From Pyropia yezoensis (Eukaryota > Rhodophyta > Bangiophyceae > Bangiales > Bangiaceae), in assembly GCA_009829735.1 (NCBI GenBank), contig CM020618.1:26202894-26266893 (forward strand): 64,000 nucleotides of DNA, given 5' to 3'. The notes beneath the pieces were generated by a model that was not told the origin of the DNA, made no database searches, and saw only the letters and a list, made by a program, of their open reading frames with translations. The position numbers and the translations under genes are program-made. Positions 20,101 through 30,161 of the stretch are shown in pieces (positions within the stretch are counted from its first letter, which is position 1; each line of letters starts with the position of its first letter).

Positions 20101-20977
20101 CCCCACCTTTGACCCTGTTGCGTATTCTGCCGGTGGGGCTGCTGTAGAACCGCACCAGGCACCGTTGCCTACTCGCTCCTCTGGTGCGCCCTCTTTTGCC
20201 CCAACGACGACGCTTCTGGCGGCTCCGAATGGGTCCGCACCTGCCAATGGTCCCGAATCCTCTTTTTGGCGGCCAACTTCGTCCCAACCCACAAGCCAAC
20301 CCCCGAGCGTCTCCTTTGGAGACCCGACGCCTAGGAGTGGTGCAGGGAGTGACAGTGGCGTCTTTGGCGGGACTCGCTCCTTCGCGGCACCGGAAGGCAT
20401 GAGCCCTGGCAACGGCCCGGCTCATCAGACTGGTGATCGCCCTGGCGGTGGATCATTTGGTAGCAACGGCTTTGGCGGCGGTCTCGGGTTTGATGGCGGC
20501 AGCCTCGGGGGCGCCCCGTCGCTCAATCCCTTAGGTGCTCTCAGTAGCGGGGGTGCCGGGGCCTCCACTCCCGTGAGTACAAGTGGAGTGTCTGGTGGAC
20601 TGAAGCGGTCGTCCTCGCAGTTGGCCCTGGAGGGGTCCGGCGGCAGCGGCGGCGTGCCCAGGGCTGAGGCGGCAACACCCGGGTTCGGGAGTGGGGGCAG
20701 TCCCTTTGGGGGGGGCGGCCCCCCCGCCAGCACCGGTGACCAGAGCGGTCGTGGCGCACTCGCGGCTGGCGCGCCGCGCAGCTTTTTCGCTCCGCCACCA
20801 TTGGGGACCAGTGGTGGCTTCGAGGCAGCCACAGCTGCTAGGCCTGGCGGGCCCCCCGCGGCCGGCCCCGCATTGTTTGCGCCCCCGACGGGGGGCGGCG
20901 GCAGAGGTACAGGGCCTGCACTTGGTGCTGCTCCTGCGCCGATTTCCTTCGGGCTGCCGTCCCCGCGGTTGCTTTAA
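17187..20977 (+). CDS. POM121-like membrane-anchored FG-repeat protein, 4 exons
   Basis: Exons deduced by phase-matched joining: 17187-17350, 17623-17752, 17991-18322, 18670-20977, giving 977 residues. All three introns (272, 238, 347 bases) start GTACGT and end TTGCAG or CGCAG. Exon 1 encodes one strongly hydrophobic helix (LIVLVLLASAVVVLLWIV, about residues 20-42) followed by basic GRNKQLRAKRQQR. The rest is disordered, rich in Ser/Pro/Gly/Ala, with about eleven FG dipeptides (SPFG, TPFG, ASFGG, VFGG, SFGS, GFGG, ISFG) and basic segments such as SPRRASF. One N-terminal transmembrane helix plus an FG tail is the architecture of metazoan POM121; this is architecture, not demonstrated homology. 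An ATG at 17205 has the better context (ACCATGG) and may be the true start. It converges with RAMP4. Confidence 0.75.
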
Positions 20978-21396
20978 CTTTTTTTTTGTCCGTCTGCTCG
21001 GTTTTGGATTCCTCTGCCGTGATTGCCTCTCGTGCTCGCCACGCGCCTTTTATTTTGTCCCCGGACCAACGTGTGCTATCGTTCAGGCACGCGATGACCG
21101 CTCATGCAGTGATACGTATATACTAGCGTTGCGTTGTGCGCACGCCAGTGTCGACACTGTCGCGCATCATGCACTCCTGCCAGCTGTCTAATTTCTGAGC
21201 TCGCGCGGACCACAGGACAGTCGAGCGGAATGGAGGCGATGAACATCATATAGAGCAGGAGGGAAAAAATCACAGAAAACGCACATGCACGATAAGGGAA
21301 ACGGACATTCGCGCCACCTTGCAAGCCTACAGCAACGCTGGAGCGCACGTTTCGCAGGCTGGCATATTGCTTCTGCACAAGGGGCCCAGGTAGCAT
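20978..21396. other. Convergent spacer, 419 bases
   Basis: Contains the 3' ends of the POM121-like gene and of RAMP4. A T-rich stretch follows the POM121-like stop. No gene, repeat or clear polyadenylation signal recognised. Confidence 0.4.
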
Positions 21397-22002
21397 CTAC
21401 TTGGACTGGAACGCGCGCAGCAGCTCAAACAGCGACGAGCCCAAGATGAGGAACACCATCACGCCGAGAACCACGGGCCCAACGGAGAGGCCCTTTTGCT
21501 GGACTGGACCCTGCACGACGTTGAACCCCAGGGACAGGGCCGGACGGTCCACCCCCAGAACAGCACACCAGGGTACACAACACCATCACCAGCAGCGCCA
21601 CCACAGAAGCATCCGCGTAAAACCAGAAACTGGTCAACTTCCAGTCCCTGGCAAAACGACTCGACGCGTGTGTTCCACGGAACACGTGCACACATACGCC
21701 CCCGCGTCGGTCGGGCGGGGCCAGCAGTCCCCAGCTGGACCAGTCTGTCGCTGGGGCCTCCCACCGGGGCTGAACCCCTCGCCACGATGACCCGGCTTGG
21801 CAGTGCCCGGCCTTCCTCACACTCCTCTGGCTCTCCTGCAACCACCCTACTCCCCCGCAAAGCCGTCTCTCAACACAAACGCCAACTCGCGCACCACCCA
21901 GAGCCCCCAGCGTACCTTGTCCTTGGCGTTCGTCGCCCTTGTCCGCGTGATGTTCCTGTCAAATTTTGCTTCGGCCACCTTGAGGCGCTGCGAGGATACC
22001 AT
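21397..22002 (-). CDS. SERP1-like: RAMP4/SERP stress-associated ER membrane protein, 2 exons
   Basis: Tail-anchored ER protein that associates with the Sec61 translocon and stabilises membrane proteins under stress (known of the family). Exon 1 is 21916-22002 (29 codons, starting MVSSQRLKVAEAKFDRNITR) and exon 2 is 21397-21510 (37 codons plus stop). The intron starts GTACGC, ends GTGCAG and is phase 0. The joined protein is 66 residues, exactly the usual RAMP4 length. The C-terminal half, SVGPVVLGVMVFLILGSSLF followed by ELLRAFQSK, is the membrane anchor and lines up with the family pattern SVGPWLL...VCGSAIFQ. It starts 428 bases from the divergent ZNHIT2-like gene. Naive gene finding would miss it because both exons are short. 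Confidence 0.93.
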
Positions 22003-22429
22003 TGTGACGACGAAGAGGGGGAAAGGGGCCTAAGGCGTGTCGGCCAAGGCGGCTGGAAATGGAGGAAGAAGGGTGCCGGTCGGGTCGGCTGTGGGTAGGT
22101 TGGTCGGTGGTGGTGGAGTGGACGCAGGTGTGCTGCCAGGGGCTAAGCGAAGCGCCATGTGCGACACGGTCATGAGCGCAAGGCAGAGGCGAGGCACACT
22201 GACACCATTGTCACGTCTTCAATCCCATCCTTTGATTGGTCGGCCGTGGATTGAATCGGGTGAAGTCAAATGTATTTGACTTGTGTCAGCTTGCATCGTC
22301 TCGTCTCTGCCACGTCGTCGAGGTCGGCTCCAGTCGTGCATCCTCGACCCCGGAAGACTCAGTAGACACTCCCTCAAGCTAGCGTCGGGCTGCTGGCTGC
22401 GGCGGCTCCAAGGCCCTACATCCCCACGC
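22003..22429. other. Divergent spacer, 427 bases
   Basis: Between the RAMP4 and ZNHIT2-like starts, presumably a shared promoter region. It contains the direct GTGTCAG..GTCTCGTCT area near 22280 but no motif I can name with confidence. Confidence 0.35.
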
Positions 22430-24573
22430 ATGTTGGAAGCCATGCCGACCTCCTCTTCTTCCTCCCAGCCGCCGCCGGCCATTGCGGCTTTGCTGACGCT
22501 CCCCCCCCCCACCCCACGGCCAGCCGCCAGGGGGGCCACGCCCACCGCCACTGGTAGCGTGGCGCGCCGACCCCACATCACCGCCGTTGACCCCCGCCCC
22601 GCCGCCGCCTCCTCTCCCCCCCCTAACGCGCCGCCGCCACCGTCCGCCCATGGGGCGGCAGCCACGGGGAACCCCCCCACGCCCCTTCCCGCCCTCCCGG
22701 GGGGCGGCGTCCCCGCCCCCGCCACGTGCGCCGTCTGTGCGGCCCCCCCCCCACGGTACCGGTGCCCCCGGTGCGGGGCGGCCTACTGCTCTGCGCCCTG
22801 CTACGCCGCCCATGGGGGTGGGGGCTGCGCCGCCGCGCTCCGCACGGACAGCCTGCGGGGCGTGCGGGTGCCCCGCGCCGAGGCCGCCGCGTTTGCAGCC
22901 GTCCTCGGCGATGCTGCCGACCGGGCGGCCGAGACGGGCGACGGATGGGGCGGCTGGGGGGGCGCCAGCGACCCCACCGACGGGGACGGTGGCGATGCAG
23001 AGGAAGCGGCGGTGACCGCGTCGCTCGAGGCGCTGTTGGCCGACGGGGATGCCTGGGACGGCCCCCTGGATGGGCTACTGCGCCGTCTGCCGCGTGGCCT
23101 GCAAGCCGCGTTTCAGGCACAGGTGGAGGCCGCCGCAGAAAGGGACGGCGCCGGCGTGAGCGACAGGGAGGAGGGGGGGGGGGGGGGCGCCGGGTTGTGG
23201 ACCCCCTGGTGGCTCCCGCCGCCACCACGGAGGCGGCAGCGGCGGCGGCAGCGGCAGCGACGGCGGAGGCGGCGGCGTGGGGGGGGGGGTGAAGGGGAGA
23301 GCGAGCTCCCCGTCTATGATGAGGCCGGCGTGCCATTGCGGAAGGGTGTCGACGCGGCGGCGGCGGCAAGGCCCACTGCCGACGGCGGCGACAGCAGTGA
23401 CAGCGGCGACAGCGGCGGCGGTGGGGCCGCCGCTGTCGCCGCCGTCACTGCCGCCGCGGGTGCGGCCGTCGGCCGTGGCCCTCGCGGCCACGGCGGCAGC
23501 GGCAATGACAGTAGCAGCGACAGGGGCGGTGACGGGGATGGTGAAAGGGGCGATGACAGGAGCGGCTGTGGTAGCGGCGACGAGGACAGCGGGCACAGCG
23601 GCAGTGGGAACGACAGCCTCGATGCCGCCGACCTGTGGGCCGACCTTGGCGCGGCGGCGGGCACCCCTGCCACTGGCAGTGACAGTGGGGCGTCGTTGGG
23701 CTGCAGCGACAGCGGGACGGCGTCTGGCGGCGTTAGCGACGGTGCCGGCGCCGCGCCCTGCCCCCCTTCCCCCCCCCCCCACCAAGCGCGGCGGAGCTGG
23801 CGGCCGTCCGGCTGCCCCCCGGGGCCGACGGGCGGCTCGACCTGGCCGCCTCGGCGGTCCAGGTGGCCTACGCCTACGCTCTGGCCACCCGCCTCACTGC
23901 CGGCGCGCCCACCGACGCGGCGCCCGCCGTGGCGGCCGCGGCGCTGGGGGTGGCCGATGTACTGAGCGGGGGGGGGCGCGGCGGCAGCGACTACCGGCGC
24001 AACAGCGCGGCAGTAGGCGCGGCGGCATCCGCTGCACGGCCGCCCCCCGTCTATGTGTGTCCAGCGACGGCGCTGCGGTCGGCGGTGGCGGCGGCGCCGG
24101 CGGTGGTGGCTGCCATCACAGGCGGTGACGGCGCCGGCGGCGGTGGCGACGGCGGTAGCGGCGGCGGCCCGGGCGGGGGTGGGGTGGGGGTGGACGGGCC
24201 CGTGCTCGCCGCCGCGGTGGTGGACGATGTGCTGGTGCTCCTGACGGGGGGCGGCGGCGGGTGGCTGGCGCGCGCGCTGTCCCACCTCTCGTCGTTGCTA
24301 GCTACCGCCGCCGCGGCGGCGCGACGGCGGGGGGGCGGGCGGCGGGGCTCAGCGGGGGGCGCCGCCCGCCACGGCAGCGGCAGCGGCAGCCGCAGCGGTG
24401 GCGGTGGTGGTGGTGGTAGTGTCGGCAGCGGCAGTGCGCGCCAGGGGGGGGCGGCTAGAAAGGTGGCCTACCTTGCCGCCTGGGCCACCACCGCCACCGA
24501 CCGTGTCCGGGGGGAGGTGGCCGAGGCGGTGGCCGAGGTAGCAGCGTCACGGGTTCTTGGTGGGGGGACGTGA
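22430..24573 (+). CDS. ZNHIT2-like: ZNHIT2-like HIT zinc finger protein, frame break at C run
   Basis: HIT-finger protein of the ZNHIT2 type; the human member binds the R2TP/RUVBL chaperone complex and affects U5 snRNP assembly (known). The finger begins near residue 100: CAVC, then YRCPRCGAAYCSAPCYAAH and a further Cys. Next come LDGLLRRLPRGLQAAFQAQV and LWTPWWLPP, equivalent to the conserved W.PWW of the family. After a 12-C run (23769-23780) the frame must change by one missing or two extra bases; the C-terminal half then reads LDLAASAVQVAYAYALATRL, VVDDVLVLLTGGGGGWLARA and ARKVAYLAAWAT, matching the ZNHIT2 FAYAHTLALY, repeat and LLAWT regions in order. Long Gly/Ser/Asp-rich and Arg-rich inserts enlarge it to about 714 residues. 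The ATG at 22442 is an alternative start with a better context. Confidence 0.85.
23769..23780. repeat. 12-C homopolymer at the ZNHIT2 frame change
   Basis: Run of 12 C between the two reading frames of the ZNHIT2-like gene. The frame upstream reads into Pro/Trp/Arg-rich sequence without family similarity beyond the run, whereas another frame resumes the family match immediately. Confidence 0.8.
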
Positions 24574-25014
24574 GGGTGAGGGGGCGGTGCCGGTGGCGGT
24601 AGCAGTTGTAACAGTGTCGGCAGCGGCGACGGCAGTGGAGACGAATGTGGGAAGGGGAGCCTCCCCCGTTGAGCAACGAGCCTCAATTGAGGGCGGACGC
24701 TGCCCCACCCCGCTCTGATGAGCCCCTGGAGCAGCCGGCCAGGCTGAGCTTAGAGGGGAGCGGGCAGGGTTGAGGCACGCTGGGGGAGACGGGCGCTCGG
24801 AGGAGAGCCCCGTTGGCCCGATGGGATTCGTGTGCAGCAGTGCTTGCGTTGCCTTTCCTTGCTTGTCATCCTACAGGGGCACGGCCATACGGCCGGCCGC
24901 TGGGCCGCCCCGGCTACTGGTCCCCCCCCATCTGCTGGGGGGTCTGTCGGAGCGGCCGCCCGTCCACTCCCCGAAACGGTGGTCCCGCCCGCCCGCTCCT
25001 CCCTCACCCCTACC
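24574..25014. other. Convergent spacer, 441 bases
   Basis: Contains the 3' ends of the ZNHIT2-like and TOM1-like genes and a CTACC-type short repeat near 25008-25025. Nothing else recognised. Confidence 0.4.
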
Positions 25015-27535
25015 CTACCCTACCCCACCCCCATCACCTGCTTGCGTTGCCCCTCTCAGGTGGGCGGCCGCGCTGCCCGGGACCCATGGCGGCGGCGCGT
25101 CCCCGCCCGAGTCAGCGCTGCTCCCAGACGCGGCGCCGCCGCCGCCACCTCCGCCGCCGCCGCCACTGCCGCCGCCGCCGTCCCCGCTGCCGCCCCCGCC
25201 GTTGCGCCGTACCGCCGGCCGGACAGACCCGTAGCGGCGGAAGCGGGACGGCGCCGCCCGGCGGGTTCGCTTCGCGGCGCTTGCCGATAGGGCCGCGGCG
25301 GCGTGTGCGGCGGCCGCCGCCGCGGCGGCGGCGGCCGACGCAGACGACGGCACCAGCTGGAGGGGCGTCGGCGGCGCCCCGCGCACCGACCCATACAGGG
25401 GTGTGAGTGGCGGGGAGCTGGGGGCCACCCGGGCGCCGCTGCCGCTGCCAACCACCAAGTCGCCGCCGCCACGGAACCCCCTGAAGCGGTCGCTTTCGTG
25501 CGTCCCGCTTAGGTGGGGCAGGCTGTTGACGCGCGACAGACCGTCGAGGCGCGTGCGGAGGTAGTCGCGTGGCAGGCTGAGCGGCGGCGGCGTCGTCGCG
25601 CGGCCGGTACCGTCCCTGCCGCCGGCCAGGGGCACCAGCGGGAAAAGGAGCAGGAGCAGGCCCATTGGGAGGAGCTCCAGCACCAGCGTCGCCACCGACG
25701 GGTGAGCGGCAATGGCCGTCGACAGAGGCACCAAGCCGCCGCCGGCCGCGCAGAATAGCACCGCCCGCGCGGCAATGGCCGCCGTCGCCACCCGCCACGC
25801 CCACCAGTGCAGCCGCACACCCGTGACGGCACCCCGCTCCTCCTCCTCGTCCCAGTCATCGGTGCCGTCTCCAAACGGCGACACGACGGTGACAGCGCCG
25901 ACGAGCGCTACAGCTGGCCGTCGGGTCCCGTTCCCACTACCGCCACCGCCGCCACCACCGCCACCGTTGCTGCCACAGCCGCCGCCGACGCCGCCGACAT
26001 GGCCCTTGACCATGGCCACCCCATCCAGCAGCTCCTTCCCCTCGTCCCCCTCATCGTCCACTTCGTCGTCCTCTTCGGTGGTCATCCCCCCCGCACCGTC
26101 TGCGCCCGCCACCCACGACGGCGACAGGGCAGCTGTAGCGGCGGCGGCAGCGGCCCAGGCGACCCCACACACCCACACATGGGCGGCGCGGAGGCCCACC
26201 GTCGGGTGCGGTGCGACCGCCGACGCAACGGCCAGCGCAACGGCGGCTGAAACCGTCGCCGCCGCCGCCACCACCCCGGCGGCCGCGGCGCGGGGCACCG
26301 GCGGCGGGGGCACCCGGTCAATGGCGGCACCGGCGGTGGGGGACCGCGGGTGAGGCAGCAGCGGCATGGACGCAGACGCCGCGAAGTCGACCCGCCGGTG
26401 AGAGGAGACACCGGCCGGTACGTTGTGGGGGTGGGAGGGCACAGCGGTGGTGACGACAAGGGGCGGCGCCAGCCATGGGAGGAGCATAGGCAGCAGGCCG
26501 GGCACCAGCGGCGGGGTGAGGAGCACCAGCAGCGTGAGCAGCTGGAGGGTGGCGGGGAGAAACTCACTCGCCACCGCGAGAGAACTGTGTGCCCCCTTCC
26601 GCGCCCCAGGCAACATGGGGGTGAGGCGCGGGAAGAAAACAAATATGAAAAGAAAAAAAAAGAAAAGGGGAAGTGCACAAGAAGGGACTGCCGCCGCCGA
26701 GCGTCGGGGTCAGTCACGCGGTTCCTATCCCCCCCCCCCCCCCCGCCCCCCTGCGTCATCCACCGCGACGCCCTTCCACCCAGCACAAGAGCCTGCCGCC
26801 AACGTACGCCGACTCGGAAAATAAATAGGCCGCGCGTAGGGCCGCCCACGCCACTGTAATCCCAGCGGCACCTGTACGCCCCCCACCAAAGCACCGCAAC
26901 CACATGAGAGAGAACGCCACCGCAGCGCAGGTTCTAAAGCGTCAGCAATCGGCCCCACCCAGCAGCAATGGGTGGGGGATCATAGAGGGTTGGGTGCCTT
27001 CCCTACTGCGCCACGCCGCACTGCTGTCCCAGAATAAAACCTTTCGCCCCCCCACGCAGCCGCAGGCACCCATCTCCCAGCGTCCCCCGGCACCCTCCTG
27101 CGCAGCAGCGCGTGGGCTCATCCAGCTCACACCCCCCGCCGCCCCTCCCGCCGCCTTTCTATGCTCCCCCAAAACCCACATCCCCACCAATTCCCATCCC
27201 TCCCAACCCGCCTCCCACTGCCCAGCAAGCGTACCAAAAAAGAGCCAAAGCGCAGGGGCGTCATCCCCACCCCCCCCCCCAGCCCCCGCCAGCGCCGCCA
27301 CCCGCGACACCGCCGCCGCCACCGTCGCCGCGTACGCGACGCCCAGGCCAATGCCCATGGCCGGGGCGGCGGCCCCCCAGGCGGCCGTCAAGCCCGCGTC
27401 CCCGTCGCCAGTAACGCCGCTGGGAGACGACGACGCGGGGGGGGCGGGGGCCGCCGACGGGAGGGGCCCCCCCGAGGAGCCCCACCCGCGAAGGCCCCCG
27501 AGGCCATCGGCGAGGCGCACCTCTATGGCCGGCAT
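25015..27535 (-). CDS. Multi-pass membrane protein, THH1/TOM1/TOM3-like, 3 exons
   Basis: Exons deduced by phase: 27235-27535, 26808-26871 (64 bases) and 25015-26584; 644 residues. Introns begin GTACGC and GTACGT and end GTACAG and CACACAG, the second after a long pyrimidine tract near 26640-26670. About seven hydrophobic segments are visible: GIGLGVAYAATVAAAVSRVA, LWLFFGAAGITVAWAALRAA, ATLQLLTLLVLLTPPLVPGL, GVVAAAATVSAAVALAVASA, VWVCGVAWAAAAAATAAL, WAWRVATAAIAARAVLFCAA and HPSVATLVLELLPMGLLLLL. The last resembles the final helix of plant TOM1/THH1 proteins (HP.LN..YY..VEILPS.LVLF), and the ALRA and LPATLQ.. stretch resembles their second and third helices. An acidic loop (TTEEDDEVDDEGDEGKE) and a long Gly/Ala/Ser cytosolic tail are additional. 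Family assignment is tentative; a multi-pass membrane protein is well supported. Confidence 0.62.
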
Positions 27536-28751
27536 AGGAGGGGCAAGGCAAGTGGAGGAGAGTACAAGGGGTGCCGCAGAGCAGGAAGGGGAAGCGGGGA
27601 AACAGGGGCGCGGCGAGAAAACCCTTGGCCACTCAGGCCTGCCCGCCCGCCCACCCGCCCGCCCGCCTCACCGGGCGCGCTGCCCCGCCGGGCTGAGCCC
27701 ACGCGGTGTGTGGCCGCGCCAACCGAACGCTCGCGGCAGTCACTTCCCAGCGCAGCACCGCGCGGCAGACAAACACAACGACTTTCCGGTAGTGGAGGTG
27801 GTGAAGGTGGTGGTGGTGGTGGCAGCGGCGGCAGCGGCGGCGGTGGTGGCGGTGGTGGTGGTGGCGGTGGTGGTGGTGGCGGTGGTAGTGGTGGTGGCGG
27901 CGCCTGCGGTGGTGGTCAGGACCGCGGCAGCGACGAAGGGGCACCCTCCTCCCCTCCCCGGTGCCCCTCCCTCGCCTCCCCCGCTGGTTGTCGCGAGAGT
28001 GGACGAGCCTGGCTGACGCCCCATCCCCTTCCCCCGCACGAAGCAAGATCTCGACCGCCCGCCACGACGGCGGTCGTACTTGACAGAATGAGCCACTCAT
28101 AGAGAGAGCGAGCGTACAGTACTGTATGTAAGATTGTACAGTATTTTTGAGCACCGCGATATAATTATGCCGCATTTTGAGACAAGCACGTGCGGATTGA
28201 GGGAGGGGGGGCTCCCTGCGAGGTGCCACCAGGGCCGCAAGGTGCCTATTTGTGCCCGTATCTCACGCAAAGCTCGCGATGATCGGTCTTCACTCGGTTA
28301 TCGCACATAGATCGCAACATCGAAATTGGTGTAAGGGGGGGCTTCATTTCGAATTGCATCATCCCCCCACTCAATCGGCACCTGAGGATTGGGACGTGGT
28401 CGCCGTCTCCACGGGGTGCTTCTTTCCCCCTGGACACTCATTCCCTCGCCCTGACCCACCATCCCGGTGTGCATCGCTGTCCGTCACCGCCTCGCGGTGG
28501 CTGGTTCGCAACGGGTGCCCTCACCCGTCACCGCGCCCGTGATCGACCGCCGCCGACGGGTACCACCGTGACGGCACAGAAGCGACGCTGCCGCCGGGAG
28601 CCAGCTGTTACGGGCGATCTGATCGCAGTTCACCGGCCACTCGGCCGACTCGCGGTACAAAGAACGGATCCAATCGTGAAGGTGTATGGCTACCTACAAC
28701 ACTGAAAAAAAGAAGCGTCGCACAACAGGAGCACACAACCACAAGTCTCTA
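27536..28751. other. Spacer with microsatellite and AT-rich segment
   Basis: Upstream of the TOM1-like gene. It holds CCGC tetranucleotides near 27636-27665, the GGT/GGC repeat at 27790-27915, and an AT-richer piece at 28110-28200 with TACAGTACTGTA and TACAGTATTT, of the kind seen at Tc1-type transposon ends. A matching inverted copy beyond the transposase was not found. The rest to 28751 shows nothing recognisable. Confidence 0.45.
27790..27915. repeat. (GGT/GGC)n microsatellite
   Basis: About 125 bases of nearly pure GGT and GGC trinucleotides. It makes long Gly, Val or Ser open frames on the plus strand and Thr/His frames on the minus strand, all of which I treat as chance. Confidence 0.85.
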
Positions 28752-30161
28752 TCAACACTCCATAGCCTCGTCGTCACTTTCCGACCCATCCTCGCTCCCG
28801 CTGCCTACCTCCAGATCGCTACACTCAAGATCTGAGCCCATCTCGTCTGCAGCAGCTGCCGCTGTACGATAGAAGGTTTCCATATTCTCTGCATGGTCCT
28901 CATAGCGCCCCCAAACCTCAGGCGTAATCCGCTCGAACTCCCGGTTAACGAGCTGCTGCAACCGGGCCAGCGAAAAGGTCGTATTCGCGCGCCGCAATGC
29001 CGCCTTCACGGTGCCCCAAACCATCTCGATTGGATTCAGTTCCGGATGCGCTACCGGCGAGATCAGAATTGTGACGTCGAAGCGCCGTGCTAGATCTTGC
29101 ACCAGGAATCGCGGGGCAGGGCGGTATTTGTCAGCTTCCGCTTTCAGTTCAGCTCGTGTGCGGTCAACGCGCCAATCGGCGCCGGCCCAAGCGGGAGGAA
29201 TCGCGTCGTGCGCCTCAAGCCAATCAGCCAGTTGCGCCTTCCGCAATTTGGATGACGCAGGCCTAGTATCGTCCGTCAGGACCAGGTGATAAGGCGCCCG
29301 GTTCACGACCAAAACATCGCCCTTAATCTTTGGTAGAACTTCTGCTTCCAGCCACCGCAGCCAAACGGTTGAGTTCATCTTTCCGTGGTAGTCCCCAGTC
29401 GATTTCTGGCCGACGAATACCAACGAGGCTCCGTCAACCAATCCGGTCCTTCGTGAGCCAACGTGAGCAATGATGATTCGCTTGCCTTTCCCCGATGGGA
29501 CGTTCAGCCGCGCCCGCAAGCTCCCGTCGTTCCACGCTCGCGTCGGAGTCATGTTTTTGTTCGCCCATGTCTCGTCAGAGTAGAAGATCGTCTTTCCGCT
29601 GTCTCGATATTCTTGAATCCGCTGCAGGTACTGGTTCCGCTGGGCCACAATAGATCCCTTCTCCCGAGCGACGTCATAGTGGTTGGGTCCGCGGGAGAAT
29701 GTAAACCCCATATCTTGCATGCATCGAAACCACGTGGTGCGGGACCACAGGTAGGTGCCGTCGGACCGCCCTGCGGCGCGCTCAGCCGCCAGGTACAACA
29801 GAGTTGAGTCCAGCGTGGGCACCGAGCGGTTCTAAAACTGCTTACAAATCGCCTCGCGGACCCTCACACGCTCCGCCGCAGGCACGCGGCGGCTGGTCGC
29901 ACGCCTCTCTGGCTCCCCTGCCGGCCGACGCGTAGCTTGATAGCTCTCCGAGCGCACGCGCTTGACAGTCCGCTCACTTACTCCTGTAGCTATGCTGGTG
30001 CGCTCCACAGGGTTATTCAGCGCCCTAGATCGCCCGACGTCTCGCTCACGCTCGAAGAACGCCCGAACGTTCGACACAATCACGGCGCACTCCCTCGTGA
30101 GAGCGTATATCGAGCGGCCGCGCTTACGCGCGACAGCCTCAGCACCGCTCCCGCGAGGCAT
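28752..30161 (-). pseudogene. Tc1/IS630-type DDE transposase with in-frame stop
   Basis: One reading frame runs from the ATG at 30161 to 28752 but is cut by an in-frame TAG at 29832-29834. The N-terminal part has ALTRECAVIVSNVRAFFERE and a helix-turn-helix-like GVSERTVKRVRS. The C-terminal part has the DDE-superfamily core: YSDETWANKN (first Asp), LVVNRAPYH (where the usual second Asp of the DNAPYH motif is Asn) and HPELNPIEMVWGTVK (final Glu). The acidic C-terminal tail ends SEDGSESDDEAMEC. The stop plus the Asp-to-Asn change indicate an inactive copy. Flanking terminal repeats were not identified. A shortened relative lies at 63140. Confidence 0.88.

Noticed and set aside
27740..28096. Thr/Ala-rich minus-strand frame
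   Set aside because: Produced by the GGT/GGC microsatellite.
28110..28165. TACAGTACTGTA / TACAGTATTT as the terminal repeat of the Tc1-like element
   Set aside because: No inverted partner was found on the other side of the transposase, so the ends of the element remain unassigned.
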